From assembly GCA_001599715.1 (NCBI GenBank), contig BCHU01000013.1:496001-560000 (forward strand): a stretch of DNA of 64,000 nt. Direction: 5' to 3'. A program made the position numbers and the translations under genes. Below the pieces are notes generated by a model. That model saw only the letters and a list, made by a program, of their open reading frames with translations, was not told the DNA's origin and did no database searches. This DNA comes from Phaeotremella fagi. Taxonomy: Eukaryota > Basidiomycota > Tremellomycetes > Tremellales > Phaeotremellaceae. Below, piece after piece: positions 37,021 to 48,300 of this stretch. The first letter of the stretch is position 1. The number at the start of each line of letters is the position of its first letter.

Positions 37021-37101
37021 ATGATATTTGTTGATATTAGAGTACTGTAGTGAGTTGAATAATTCTTTTTGTTGTAAGGTAAAGTAGAAATAAAGGTTAA
37101 A

Positions 37102-37168
37102 GTGGCAATCGCGTGGCAAAATTATAACGCCGATAAGATGGATTATCATGTGGCATCAGTGTGTGGCA
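37102..37168. promoter_or_regulatory. Cluster of four GTGGCA motifs
   Basis: GTGGCA occurs at 37102-37107, 37113-37118, 37150-37155 and 37163-37168 in the promoter shared by eIF3g and the first Myb-like gene. The motif resembles the core of the Rpn4 site (GGTGGCAAA), and 37113 reads GTGGCAAA. Function is inferred. Confidence 0.45.
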
Positions 37169-37279
37169 CCCTTAACGACCATCAATATCTTCCTCATCGA
37201 CCTCATGATCATCCCTACAACTAGTTCACATTTACTTTGACATCTAAACCATCTTCGATCATCATACTCAACAATCATA

Positions 37280-37627
37280 ATGCCTCCAGACAGAAAACCG
37301 AAATTAGAATCATCTTCAACCCCTTCCCCACCCCTCAAACCATATACAAAACCCAGCAAAGAATCATCATCCTCCCCATCAAAAGGTAAAGGTAAACCAT
37401 GGACCGCCGAAGAGTTGATCCAATTATATGAATTCGTTATGAAGAAGAAATCAAGTGGTAGTGGTGGATGGGATACAGCTGTTCAAGGTAGAACGGGTAA
37501 TCAATCTCGTATGGCTTGGACGTGAGTCGATAAATGTTGAAGGAACACGAGAATTGAGTGGGTTTTCGGTTTCAGACTTTCTGTCGATCCTTGGATTCGT
37601 GGGGTTTTGAAGAGTAAAGGGAAGTGA
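37280..37627 (+). CDS. Small single-repeat Myb/SANT-like protein, copy 1 of 3
   Basis: Two exons (37280-37521, 37576-37627) give 97 residues. A Ser/Pro/Lys-rich N-terminus is followed by one Myb/SANT-like repeat: KPWTAEELIQLYEFV, then GGWDTAV, GRTGNQSRMAW and a third helix ending VLKSKGK. The three spaced Trp residues and the EEL helix are the Myb signature; the match is by pattern, not by a search. The intron sits in phase 2 in the codon after the last Trp, exactly as in the next two genes, which shows common descent. Such tiny one-repeat proteins may bind DNA or act as partners of larger factors. Function unknown. Confidence 0.75.
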
Positions 37628-38041
37628 TTGGTTTTTTGGGTTATATTAGGTCTTGAATGGAAGAGAGGGAGTGACAGTTAGACCTTTTTTGGATACCAGA
37701 CCTACTTTATATCTTCTATCCGTGTGATCGAGAATTCGATTACGACGCAGAAACATTTATAGGAGATGGGAATACTGTAGATATCTATGTAAGCGAATGG
37801 GTATCCATAGGACATACAGTCCAGATGCACATGTAGAATATACAGTAATATTTTTCAGTGCTATTCATGATTGCCCGTTATGGGGATATTATTCGTAATT
37901 AGCAGAAGCAAGAAGCGTCGTCGTTGTCTCCAACGTGAAAATATCCTGACGACCATCACCTCATCTCCCAACACTTTACATTTTCATCATCTTAACCATC
38001 ACCTCACAAGATACATAAAACCCCCAAACCAAACCAAAAAT
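37628..38041. other. Spacer between Myb-like copies 1 and 2
   Basis: 414 bases holding the 3' flank of copy 1 and the leader of copy 2. The last 100 bases are rich in C and A, like the leader of copy 3. No gene seen. Confidence 0.5.
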
Positions 38042-38429
38042 ATGCCAGCAGACAAAAAACCAATTCTCTCACCCAATTCCAGTACTTCCCCCGAACCAAG
38101 AAAACCATACCCAAAAACCAAACCCAAACCCCAACCCAAACCTAAAACGGAAGATTCAAGGGGTAAAAACAAAAATCCCTGGACTTCCCAAGAATTAATC
38201 CAATTATACGAATTCGTTGTTAATCGTAAGAATGATGGTGGATGGGAGAACGCTGTTCCTGGTAGAAACGCGAAACAATCTTCTGGGACTTGGAGGTTGG
38301 TTGGATGTACAGTACTACAGTAGTAATTGGGTGGATTGGCTGATGACATGGCACTGTTTTAGAAATACTTTGGATCCGTTTATTCGCTCTTGTTTGGATG
38401 GGAAGGGGAAGGGTGTTGGGAAATTGTGA
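38042..38429 (+). CDS. Small single-repeat Myb/SANT-like protein, copy 2 of 3
   Basis: Two exons (38042-38295, 38363-38429) give 106 residues. The N-terminus MPADKKPILSP is nearly that of copy 3. A Lys/Pro-rich tract precedes NPWTSQELIQLYEFVV, GGWENAV, GRNAKQSSGTW and the third helix, then a longer basic tail (GKGKGVGKL). The intron donor is the unusual GTTGGT; a CTGAT-type branch site precedes the acceptor TTTTAG. The helix-1 core ELIQLYEFV is identical to copy 1, while helix 2 has drifted. Function unknown. Confidence 0.72.
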
Positions 38430-38658
38430 GGGTTGGGTGGATTTGCTTGAAGACTGTAGTATCTAGTATATATCGAAATGCATCTGATGCTCGAGATACT
38501 TGTAGGTAAAGTGAATGGAATTTAAGCTATGTACATGGATCAATTCTCGTCATCAGATTTACATTGCAGCCAAAACACTTTCTCATCTTGACAACCATTT
38601 TCTCCATCAAACTACCAACCGGCCAAAACCCCAAATACTCCAATAAAACACCAAGAAA

Positions 38659-39047
38659 ATGCCAGCAGACAGAAAACCGAATCTCTCAAATACCTCCAGT
38701 CCCTCTCCATCAGATTCTAAACCATACATCAAAACCGAAACCCCCACCAAACCGAGACCGAAAGCCAAAACCAAGACCCAAACCTCCCCAAAAGAAAATA
38801 AAGGTAAAGGTAAACCATGGAGTGCGCCAGAGTTGATTCAATTACTCGTTTTCGCTACTAACACCAACAACTCCAAGAAGGGTGGTTGGGAGACTGCCGT
38901 TGAGGGTAGAACTTATAATCAATCTTATTTGACTTGGAAGTAGGTTTTTTTGGGGGGTTTAAAATTTTATTTACAGGATTGATGTTTCGGGTTAGAGTCA
39001 CTGTTTATCCTATGTTACGTTCTTTTTTGGAGAGTAAAGGCAAGTAA
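38659..39047 (+). CDS. Small single-repeat Myb/SANT-like protein, copy 3 of 3
   Basis: Two exons (38659-38939, 38996-39047) give 110 residues. It starts MPADRKPNLSN and has a Lys/Thr/Pro-rich tract, KGKGKPWSAPELIQLLVFA, GGWETAV, GRTYNQSYLTW and a third helix ending ESKGK. An earlier AG in the intron would hit a stop at once, so the later acceptor (GGGTTAG) is used. The intron phase and place match copies 1 and 2. The N-terminal linker is the fastest-changing part of the trio, and the Trp positions are the most stable. Confidence 0.73.
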
Positions 39048-39319
39048 GGGGATTAGGGTGCTTTCTGATTGAGGTTTGGAAGGTGGGTTATCAATGATGA
39101 TGTGATCACTGATTTCACTAGGTGGCAATCGTATATCTTCACCGATCCTGTACTTGTATCTGTGTCTTTAAATGACGGAGGAGAAACGTGCGTTGAAAGT
39201 TGAAATATGTTGAGATTGGGGTTACATCGAGTACAAAGAGGTTGTTTACGAATGTACAAGATTACAAGATGAGGTTATACAAAACGTTTCCGTTTCCAAG
39301 ACAGACACGTACGAGTTCA

Positions 39320-40795
39320 CTATCTCGTCTTCTTCCTCGAAGCTTTCTTAGGTTTCGTATTCTTCTTTCTTCTCTCTACACATTTAGGACAAACCCAATC
39401 TCCCGTCGGTGGATTTGTGAAATTAAGACAAGCGAGATGGTACTAGAATTACAAGTTGACATTAGCAACTGCACATAATCATATCTTGAATACTCAAACT
39501 TACCCATTCAACCTCACAATCCTCATCATCACAACCTATCATCTCACCATAACTGACACCCTGACAAACGCAATATTTAGTTGAATCCTGTTCCTCAACC
39601 GCGTTACCCATGTTGACATCGTTATCATCGTTATCGTCCTTATGATTGATTTTGATAGGTTTCTTCTCACGTCCACCATCTTCATTATCACTTTCCTCGT
39701 CATCTTCTCTATTTCTCTTAACACCACGTCGTCTAGCTGTTGGATTAGATCCTTCCCTACTCGCAACGTCTACTGTGAGGTTTTCCTTTTTGTTGTCAGT
39801 CGTGGTTTCTGGTACAGGTGAATCGGCTCCTTGGATTGAATCATCGTTATCAGGTGAACTTTCACTTCTTTGTCTGGCTTTAGCTCTAGCTGCTGCTGCT
39901 GCGATTTGTCGGGCTGTACGTGCTGGTTCAGGTACTGGTTTCGAGTAGCCTGCATTTGTTGATGCGAGTGAATCAGTTGGTGAAGCAGCTCGTGCACTGA
40001 TTGTTAGTCGATTGAAATGTAACTCTCACTCACGGTTTTCGTTTTTTAGCAACCTTCTTTTCTTTACCGACCACACTTCCTTCATCGTCATCACGAGTCA
40101 CACCCATACCAAGTTGAGTTCTAGCCTTCTTCTTCTTCGTTGGTGTGTTTTCAGTCGTAAGTCCTAAACCAGTGGTGGCGTACGAAGCTCTACCACCAAA
40201 AGGTGAATTCGCCGTTCTGGCTGCAACACCTCTACGTGTATTTGATTGTGGAGGTACATAGCCTAACGTCAAAGATTGAGTATAAGGTGATGGAGGACCT
40301 TGTTGAAGGAGTGTAGATGATGCTAACAGATTAGAAATATGCTTTTGATGTGACATGATCTGTTGTTAGATTGAGCAATCATGTTGGTAACTCACTCCAT
40401 CACAAGCACCACCCGCTACACGAATCTTATCATCACCGCCTAGCTTGAATCTAGCCGCTTCTTCCGCTATTTCCTGAAGAAGTTGAAATCTACTGGCTGG
40501 ACTGACAGAGTTATCTTGAACCATCAGGATGAGTTCGTTAAGTTTTTCATTGAGTGAGACGAGAGTAGCTAAAGATTGTATTTCAGCTTTTGAGACCACG
40601 ATATCTGAGCTTACAGGTTAAAACAGCATCTAGTTCTCTTAGATCACCGAAGGCTCTTGTTAATTCTGCAGGCATTGCGTCTACGGTGTCGATAATATCT
40701 GTAATAAAGTAGAGATCTGAGTGGTAGTTTGGAGCATTTTGAGGTTCTGGTGATGAAGATGGTTGTCTGATGGTTACTGGAGGTTTAGGTGGCAT
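39320..40795 (-). CDS. ING-family chromatin reader with PHD finger
   Basis: Five exons (40615-40795, 40396-40568, 40034-40359, 39504-39996, 39320-39442) give 431 residues. The N-terminal ING helices (DLYFITDIIDTVDAMPAEL, LVSLNEKLNELILMVQD, about 25-110) form the dimer/complex arm. A basic, disordered middle follows. The C-terminal C4HC3 PHD finger has YCVCQGVSYGEMIGCDD, then C, W-YH-x2-C and WVCPKC, with the aromatic cage and acidic residues that read H3K4me3 in this family, and ends in a polybasic tail that could bind phosphoinositides. ING proteins (yeast Yng1, Yng2, Pho23) are subunits of histone acetyltransferase or deacetylase complexes; which one cannot be settled. Introns at 40360-40395 and 39997-40033 are only 36 and 37 nt. 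Confidence 0.9.
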
Positions 40796-40986
40796 GTTGT
40801 TGGAAGATAATGTACTGTGGACGATATCAAGAAGAATGATAGAAGTGGAAGAATGAAGAGATGAGACGAGAAGAGAAGAGGTGGGGGGAGGTGTTGATGA
40901 GCTGACAGATATATATATTTAATGACGTGTATTGGTATTGCATCACCAAGCAACCGTGAGGGCGAAGCTCCGAACAAAGCCCACGT

Positions 40987-41098
40987 GGCACCGGTAGGTG
41001 CCTCACCGTGGCGATAGCCGCGGTGTTACGGCGGTAGCCGTTGGGCGGTAGCCCTTCCCCTTCGGCGATTCATCGCCGCTCCTCCACGGTAGTGGAGG
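40987..41098. repeat. String of six perfect short hairpins, most with a GGTA loop
   Basis: In order: GGCACC-GGTA-GGTGCC (40987-41002), GGC-GATA-GCC (41010-41019), ACGGC-GGTA-GCCGT (41028-41041), GGGC-GGTA-GCCC (41043-41054), CGGCGA-TTCA-TCGCCG (41063-41078) and CCTCCAC-GGTA-GTGGAGG (41081-41098). Stems are perfect and all different, while the four-base loop is kept. This looks like a GC-cluster or double-hairpin type of element, or a structured leader; its nature is open. Confidence 0.8.
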
Positions 41099-41100
41099 GA

Positions 41101-41207
41101 GAGTACTGGAAGGAGAGTACTGGAAGGAGAGTACTGGAAGGAGAGTACTGGAAGGAGAGTACTGGAAGGAGAGTACTGGAAGGAGAGTACTGGATGGAGA
41201 GTGCTGG
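41101..41207. repeat. 14-bp tandem repeat, about 7.6 copies
   Basis: Unit GAGTACTGGAAGGA. Six exact copies run from 41101 to 41184, a seventh differs by one base (GGATGGA ending), and a partial eighth starts at 41199 with one change. It abuts the last hairpin of the string and ends about 115 bases before the IMP1 start. Confidence 0.92.
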
Positions 41208-41295
41208 TTGCCCTTTGGGAATTTCTATTTAAATTTACGTAAACATTATACCTCCATTTCAAGATCCGTATCATTCCTCTCTCATCTCATCTCAT

Positions 41296-41317
41296 CACAC
41301 CACACCACACCACACCA
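41296..41317. repeat. CACAC microsatellite in the IMP1 leader
   Basis: A five-base CACAC/ACCAC period repeated about four times just before the IMP1 ATG, preceded by CTCAT repeats from 41279. Confidence 0.6.
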
Positions 41318-41322
41318 CCCCA

Positions 41323-42068
41323 ATGTCAACCTACATACCAAGATTCAGACGTCAATTCATAAGAGTAATCCAAGTCCTTGCCGCAGCCCACATATTCGAG
41401 ACAGACATCTTAGACGCAAGATTATGTACAGGTGCCTCAATGCTCCCAACCCTATCCTACCACGGTGACTGGGTCCTAGTTTCACCGTTACCCTACACCT
41501 TATCTTCTTTATGGAAATCACAAACTGAAAGCGAAAGACGACAGAGAGGTATCAAAAGAGGTGATATAGTGTTTTGCAACAGTATCCGCGATCCTTCAAC
41601 GACAATTTCAAAAAGGGTCATAGCTGTTGAAGGTGATATCGTTGAAATTGATCCGAGGAATGGGTGGGGTAGGAAATGGTTTGCAGAAAAAGATAGTTCA
41701 ACTTGGAATACGAATACGGATTTCGATAGTGTCAATGATACTTTTGATAGAGAAGAAAGGAGTCTCGATTCTGAAGGTCGTAAAATCAATTTAAAAACTA
41801 AAAAAGGTCATGTCAAAATTCCGAAAGGTCATGTTTGGTTGGTTGGAGATAATCTGAGTAATTCAACGGATTCAAGAGCTTATGGTCCTGTGCCCGTTGC
41901 TATGGTGAAGGGGAAAGTTTTGGCTAGAGTCAGTTTCTAGTTTGTTACGGACAATAGGTGAAGCTGACGTTGACTTAGATCGCACCTAACTTCAAGTGGT
42001 TTACCAATTCTGTTGAGGAACTTGGGGAATCGCCGTCGTCGTCGTCGTCATTGGAGAGGAGGGATTAG
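41323..42068 (+). CDS. IMP1: Mitochondrial inner membrane signal peptidase subunit 1
   Basis: Two exons (41323-41928, 41979-42068) give 231 residues. The S26 signal peptidase motifs are all present: GASMLPT with the nucleophile Ser39, the general base Lys97 in SKRVIA, and GDNLSNSTDSRAYGP. DSR, rather than DSN, favours Imp1 over Imp2. The N-terminus has a short hydrophobic helix (about 12-24) for the inner membrane. Imp1 removes sorting signals from proteins in the intermembrane space, such as Cox2. The intron (donor GTCAGT, branch CTGAC, acceptor ACTTAG) was added because reading on would lose the ending PNFKWFTNSVEELGE, which belongs to the family. An insert at about residues 112-155 is not common. 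Confidence 0.92.
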
Positions 42069-42255
42069 AGGTGACATACTTTGATTCTGGGGATTCTTTC
42101 ATACCTATTCAGCTGTAAAGCTCATCTATATCATGCAGATTTATACCATGCCAAAATAACGTAAAAGCTCGCCACGTGGAAATCGTTGTTGCCACTCAAA
42201 ATCAACTTTTGCTTCTTCTCTAGCATTCTACCAATTGAAAAACAACAAATATCCA

Positions 42256-45148
42256 ATGTCTTTCCCATCTTTAGACGCAACAAGACCATTCCCACTCCCA
42301 ACAATAGCAGAAGACACTCTACACTACGTTCTCCATCTCCCAGAAAATTCACAACCCGAAGCCCTAGCACTAATCCTACTCGAAAAAGTTGAAAGTCTAC
42401 TTCATCAACCATGGTTATGGAACAAGGACACCTTCGAGCTCAAAGTTGTTGAGAATCATTTAGAAGGTCGTATGAGAGTAGGAGATGCGGTTGATGATGA
42501 ATGGTTAACAGTCTATCTATTACGTGAGATCTCGAAATCCAATCGAGAAATCATCATATCTATCAGGGATTCCGATGGTGAATTCCTTTTGATCGAGGCT
42601 GCAAACGAATTACCTTCTTGGGTTACACCTGAGAACGCTTCTAATAGGTTATGGTTGATGAACGGACATTTACATCTTTTACCACTTGGAGTTAGGTCAA
42701 GTGGGAATCGACCTCAACAGTTTGTTGAGGATGAGGATGAACTCTCGTCGTCGTCGAACGAGGTTTGGGTTAATGAAGTTGATGCTTTGATGGCTGTTAG
42801 ATCGGGGAAATTCCAGACTGATAGGAAATTGGAGAATGCTGTTTGGGAGAGGATAGCGTGGTAGGTCGTTTCTTATCTGTTCTCTGGCGGCGTGCTGATT
42901 TGGCTTCAGCTATCCAGAAGCTCTGAATACCCACCATCATCACACCAAGGCTTATTTACCTACAACGATAGCTCAAGCATTAGCTACGGATCCTTCACTA
43001 ATTCAAAGAGCCGTGGAAGGTTTCTACACTAGAGACCCATCTCAATTGAGAGTAGGTTTTAAAGACCTGCTAAAGCTGATCAATTTGAATAGGCTGCCTC
43101 GAGAATGTCAAAATTTCCACCATCACCATCAATTCTCACCTCAATAACTCTTACCAGAGCTGCGTACGCTCAACTTCAAGGACAAGTCTTTCATCCACCT
43201 AGGATATTCGGGACTGAATGGCATGTGAAAGAGGGTCAAGATAATGAGAGAAGATGGAGGGATCTTGGTGTTAAGATATCGACTGGTTTTGAGATCATGT
43301 ATAAAGAAGGTGGTAGGAAGGGTAGAGCTGGGGAGGTGAGCTAGAATCCCATGGTGTAGTAGCTGACCTCGATAGATTCATCAGGATGTGGAACAGCTCA
43401 AAAACGATGTGGAGTATCAAAAATATGTTAGGAATCTTAAGAATGCTGGTTTCTTTGGCACGGAACTGGAAGGTAGTCGAGGTTGGAAGGTTAAAGAAGA
43501 AAAAGCTGCGGAGGGATGGACATCAATACGTTCTTCTGAGTAAGTCGATTGTCTCTCTTTACTGCAAAGTTTTAATATACTGCTTTTCAGTACCGCTCAA
43601 AGACCATCTTTCGCGTTTTTAGTGGATAAAGCTGTAGAAGCTGCGTCCATTCTGCCCCTATCTTCTTTGGAAACATCAAAAGATTCACCAGAAGATTCAG
43701 ACTCTTGGTTAGAGGTCTCACCGGATGAATTGGACGGTATGATGCTTCGTGCATCTGGGACTGAGAAGAAATCGAACGTTGACTCTTCGTCGAAAGGTAT
43801 GGAATTGGGTGAAGAGCATGGTCAGGCTTTACAAGATCTCGCGAAGAAAGTTGAAGAATTCGTTGGTGGACAAGGTGATGTTGAAGGAGCTAGATTCCAG
43901 GAGTGAGTTCCGATTGAGTTTGGAACTGGGTTTGAACTGATGGTGGTATAGTGAATTGTCGGACGATGATATGCTTGAAGAATCTGATGATGAATCCGAT
44001 CAAGAAATGACGGAAGAAGAGAAGGTTGCTAGATTGCATGTACTGGTTCCAGGTCTGAAACCAGAGGAATGGGGACGAAAAGAAAAACAGGTGGAAGAGG
44101 AGGAAGTGGAAGAAATTCCACGAACTCAACCGAAGATCAAAGCGAAAGAAGAGAACATGAGACCGAAAATGAGACCACCAATTCTAGCGAAAGAAGAATA
44201 CGACGGTATAGACTATGACGAAAGTATGTCTTCGGATGATGAGGGTGAATTACCAGCTCAGGGGACTTTGGGTAGGAAGATTGCCGAGATGAAATGGAGT
44301 GAGGGTGAGATTAAAGGTGGAAATGGAACTGAGGATTGGGATGATATCGATGAAGCGATGCGGAATAGGGTTTGGGGAGATGAAGATGGGATTGAAGGTG
44401 TTGATATGGGTGAGGAGGAGATTGAATTTTTGAAATTCTCTAGAGAGGCTTTGGGGATTAATGATGATATGTGGGAAGGGATTTTGAGTAGTCGAAGGGC
44501 AAGAGGTGGTAAGTGCATACATAACTGGACTTTGTTTGGAAATATTGACAGAATGACATAGCTTTCGTACCTACAGCAACTGAGAGTGGACCTTCGACCA
44601 CACCCATACCGAAGACTACTGAAATCAATTCCAAGAGTACAGCTGAACCCTTGCGAACTTCCAACATCGCGTCAGAAAGATTCGGATCAGTCGCCCCAGC
44701 AACACCTTTTGCACCTAGGACCCGACCTGAACGTCAACAAACCGATGGAGAGGTGAACATGGAACTTGACTCGTTCGAAAAAGTAATGCAAGCAATGGAT
44801 GCTGAACTGGCTAAATCCAAACCACCAACTTCGACCACTGCAACATCAAAATCAAAATCAAAAACTAAAGTGAACCCATCGAATCCCGTCCCACCTTTAC
44901 CCAAATTACCGACTGAGGAGGATTTAGAGGAAATGGATGAAGATGATTTACTGGCTATGGATCGTGAATTACGATCGGCTTTGAAGGGGGCAGGGATAGA
45001 TGATTTCAGCGATGAAGAGGGGGTTGAGGAATTGGATGAAGGGGATAAAAGGGAGTATAGGATGATGAAGGATTTCTTGGAGAGTTATAAATCTCAGGGT
45101 GGGGAGAGTGGTGTTGTTGGGAATCTGTTTGGTAGATTGGGCAAGTAG
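42256..45148 (+). CDS. ECD: Ecdysoneless (ECD/SGT1) family protein
   Basis: Seven exons (42256-42860, 42910-43051, 43093-43335, 43385-43539, 43591-43902, 43952-44508, 44562-45148) give 866 residues. The N-terminal two-thirds show the family layout: LHYVLHLPE, DGEFLLIEAA, LPSWVTPENASNRLWLMNGH, LLPLGV and ERIAWCYPEAL-like stretches. Then comes the acidic part with SDSWLEVSPDELDGMM and FQDELSDDDMLEESDDE, and the late block RGAFVP and LDSFEKVMQAMDAEL. Ecdysoneless proteins take part in pre-mRNA splicing with Prp8 and in cell-cycle and transcription control; the Cryptococcus and yeast homologues were named SGT1/suppressor of gcr2. An upstream in-frame ATG at 42235 would add seven residues. Confidence 0.9.
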
Positions 45149-45383
45149 GGGTAGGGCTTTGTTTGTAGTAGGAGATGAAGGTTGTGATGGAAGAGAATTA
45201 TGATAGAGGTGCCACCAATTTGGAATGAATTGTTGTGCTATAGCATTAGCCGATCACCGGGTGCAACAATTAAATGATATCACTTCGAACATCATAACAA
45301 CCATATAACATATAACAACTGAACCATACAAAGCATCACATTAGTATCAACACTATACCATCCTCACCCACTACCGTACCATA

Positions 45384-48300
45384 ATGTCAAATCATCCAGG
45401 TAACGGTAACGGCAACGGAATACCCAACAGAGGACCTGGAACCCCAGACGAAACTCGTCAACAAATCATTGCCAGTCTCTTCAACAGACGTAGTGAAGAT
45501 GGATCAGGGACACCTGAAGAAACTCTCATAGCTTATCTCAAGGTTTTCGAGGATGAAAGTATGGATGGTCAGACTGGGGAAGCTAAAACTAGATATTTGA
45601 TGTTAGCTGGTGAGTCAATAGAGGTATTGGATGTTGACGAGATTTTTAGTGACTAAACTCGGAAAAGTCGTTATTCATAAAGCTAAACGTAACGCTAATC
45701 TCACTTTCTCAAAGGGTAAAACTTGGCATCTTGAAGATATGAGAGTGTTAGAATCCATGGGTGTAAGTTTACATCGCTCTATCATTCCCAGGATAATTAG
45801 GTTAATCGATTCTGTTCTCTTTTTTAGCCGTTGGATTTCGCTTTAACAATGACAATACGTCGTTATCATTGGTCAACTGAACGTGCTAAAGATCAAACTC
45901 ATTTTTTGAATTCTTTGGTGAAAGTTTATAAAACTTATACGAAAGGTGAATTACCTGAGTTGATCAATTTCGATCCTCCTGGTAGCACGAACAATGGGGC
46001 TAATGGTGGGACTGGTGGCAATGGTAATGGGAGTGCTGGGCGTGAGTAGTCCTTGAGCACTTGTCTCCTAATACGACGCTTACACGTCTATAGCATCCTC
46101 TGTTCGCAGTACCACACCAGCAGATAATGTTTCTTCACCAATGAATATCCCAGTTTCACTTCAACCACCACCCCCACTTCGTACACAACGTAGTGGATCA
46201 ACCTCTTCTCTCGGATCCTCACAACCTGGCTCATACTACGCCCAAAGCGAAGGTAACTCCAACACACCAAGAGGTCGCGAGGATCAAATACCTCTTTCGT
46301 ATTCACCAGGTCGAACTGGTATTCCATCCCAACCTCAAAATCAGGATAACGGTAGAGGAGCGTATTCTTCCTCTCCAGGTCAGAATATCGGTTTAGGTCT
46401 TCCATCCAGACAAAGTAATAATCGATATGAGGGAACGATGAATAAATCACCTTCTAACGAGGAGAGATCTAAATATGATGGGGGGATGGTTAAGAAACCT
46501 TCTAACGAGATGAGAGAGGATCGACCGTCTTCTTCTAAAAGTCGGAGAGGTGATAATGACGTTTCGTCACAACAAGAGAGAGGTGGACCTGGACCTGGTT
46601 TACCGACGTCTAATTCCAGAACTGGATTATCTGGTGCGAATAGAAACCCACCTCCTGAACCACCACCAGCGAAACAACAATTAGCTCCTACGATTACGAC
46701 TACTCTTCCATCACCGTCTTTCCCATCTGAACCTACTTTGACGCCCACACCTGCACCCCCTAAACAATCATCTCCAACGACCAGACAACCACCATCATCA
46801 TCCCTGACCACCTCGAAACCAACAAGAAGAGCTTCATTCCATCCACCACCCCTCAACACAGCTTTCTCGCGCGAAGTCCTTCTGACCTCTCGAACGGGTG
46901 TACTGCCCGGTGCAGGATTGACAATAGATGAGAACGCAATAGACGACACTGAAGACAGTGTACTTACCAATGTTGAAGAGATGCTCGAAGGTTTCGATTG
47001 GACCGCTACGACCAAAGGTAGACAGAAGGGAACTGACGCTATCGAAAGTCGATTACTTGACGAATTGGCTGCCTTGGATTCGGCTAATATTCACGCTTTT
47101 TTGGAATCGGACGATAGGATCACTCAGGTTCTGGCTCACATTGACGAAGCCATGTTGGAATTTGATGATATAGATATGCAGATTACTGGTTACAAGATGC
47201 AATTGAACGTGAGTCCTGTGGTGTGTGGGAAAGGATGTTGGGGCTGACTTGATGATCTAGGCTGTATCGGATGATATCTCTTTCATCGAATCTCAGAATA
47301 GAGGTCTTCAAGTGCAAACTTCAAATCAACAAGCTTTGCTGAACGAAATCCGTCAAATATTGGTATGTCCCCCTGACGATGAATGAAAAGCAATGAATAT
47401 TTACTGATATCTGTTGCTTAATAGCAAATTGTCGAAGTCCCTCAAGAGGATCTGAGGGTTCTGACACAAGAGTCACCAGGGACACCGAAAGGTGTTCAAG
47501 CACTGGAGAAAGCTGCTACCTCTTTGTACAAGGCTTTGATGGCTGGACGTGATACTGGTATGTTTTTGGTTTTGAGGCTTTACTGATTCGAAATAGCCAA
47601 TGCCGAAGTCGCTGCTACTATTGCTAGGATGCAGGAATATCAATTATGTTCTGCTCAGTTTTGTACGAGACTATTAGAATATTTAGATATAACTTTTAAA
47701 TATCAAGTGAGTCAAAATATGATAATCTTGGAGGAAGAGAAGTTAATTTTACGTTGTTTAGTCTGAATCTACACTTGCGGAATATAAACATACATCGAAA
47801 AAGACTTTGGCTTTATCTCCACATGAAACTTTGGGTGAATTCTTGATGAGATATCAGGGTTTAGTGCTCTATGTCAAAGAGATGGATGAAGAGAGATATC
47901 AAAAATTGTGTACCGTATGTCCATTTCTCAAAATCTGACCTCGTACTGAGTTACTCAGAATTACACGTCGACTATAAGCGGTTTACATCAAAACGAAATG
48001 AAGGATCTGTTGATGAATCTAATGAGTGCGGTCAACTCTTCTTTGGGTACTGAGGCTAATGAAGCTTGTATGTTCTGGTTTTTTGAATGTTGCGAATATT
48101 GGTACTGATAAAATGGTGACAAAGCTTTCGCGGTGGCTGCGAACGCTGCTAGACCTGTTGGTGGAAATGTTTTGCGGTCGAAGAAACATGATACAGGTGT
48201 TAAGAGTAATAAAATCAGTGATGACGCTAGCAGGAAACCCGCTGAGGTGAGTTGCAAAATTTAATTCAATCCCGCTTGCCAATACTGATCTTTCCCTGAT

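Larger units (their letters stand above)
40796..41322. other. Divergent promoter with hairpin string and tandem repeat
   Basis: 527 bases between the ING gene and IMP1. From the ING side: a CT/GA-rich leader, an E-box CACGTG at 40982-40987, a string of six short hairpins (40987-41098), seven 14-bp repeats (41101-41207), then an AT-rich piece and a CACAC-type microsatellite leader before the IMP1 start. The hairpin part is far richer in G+C than its surroundings. Confidence 0.75.
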
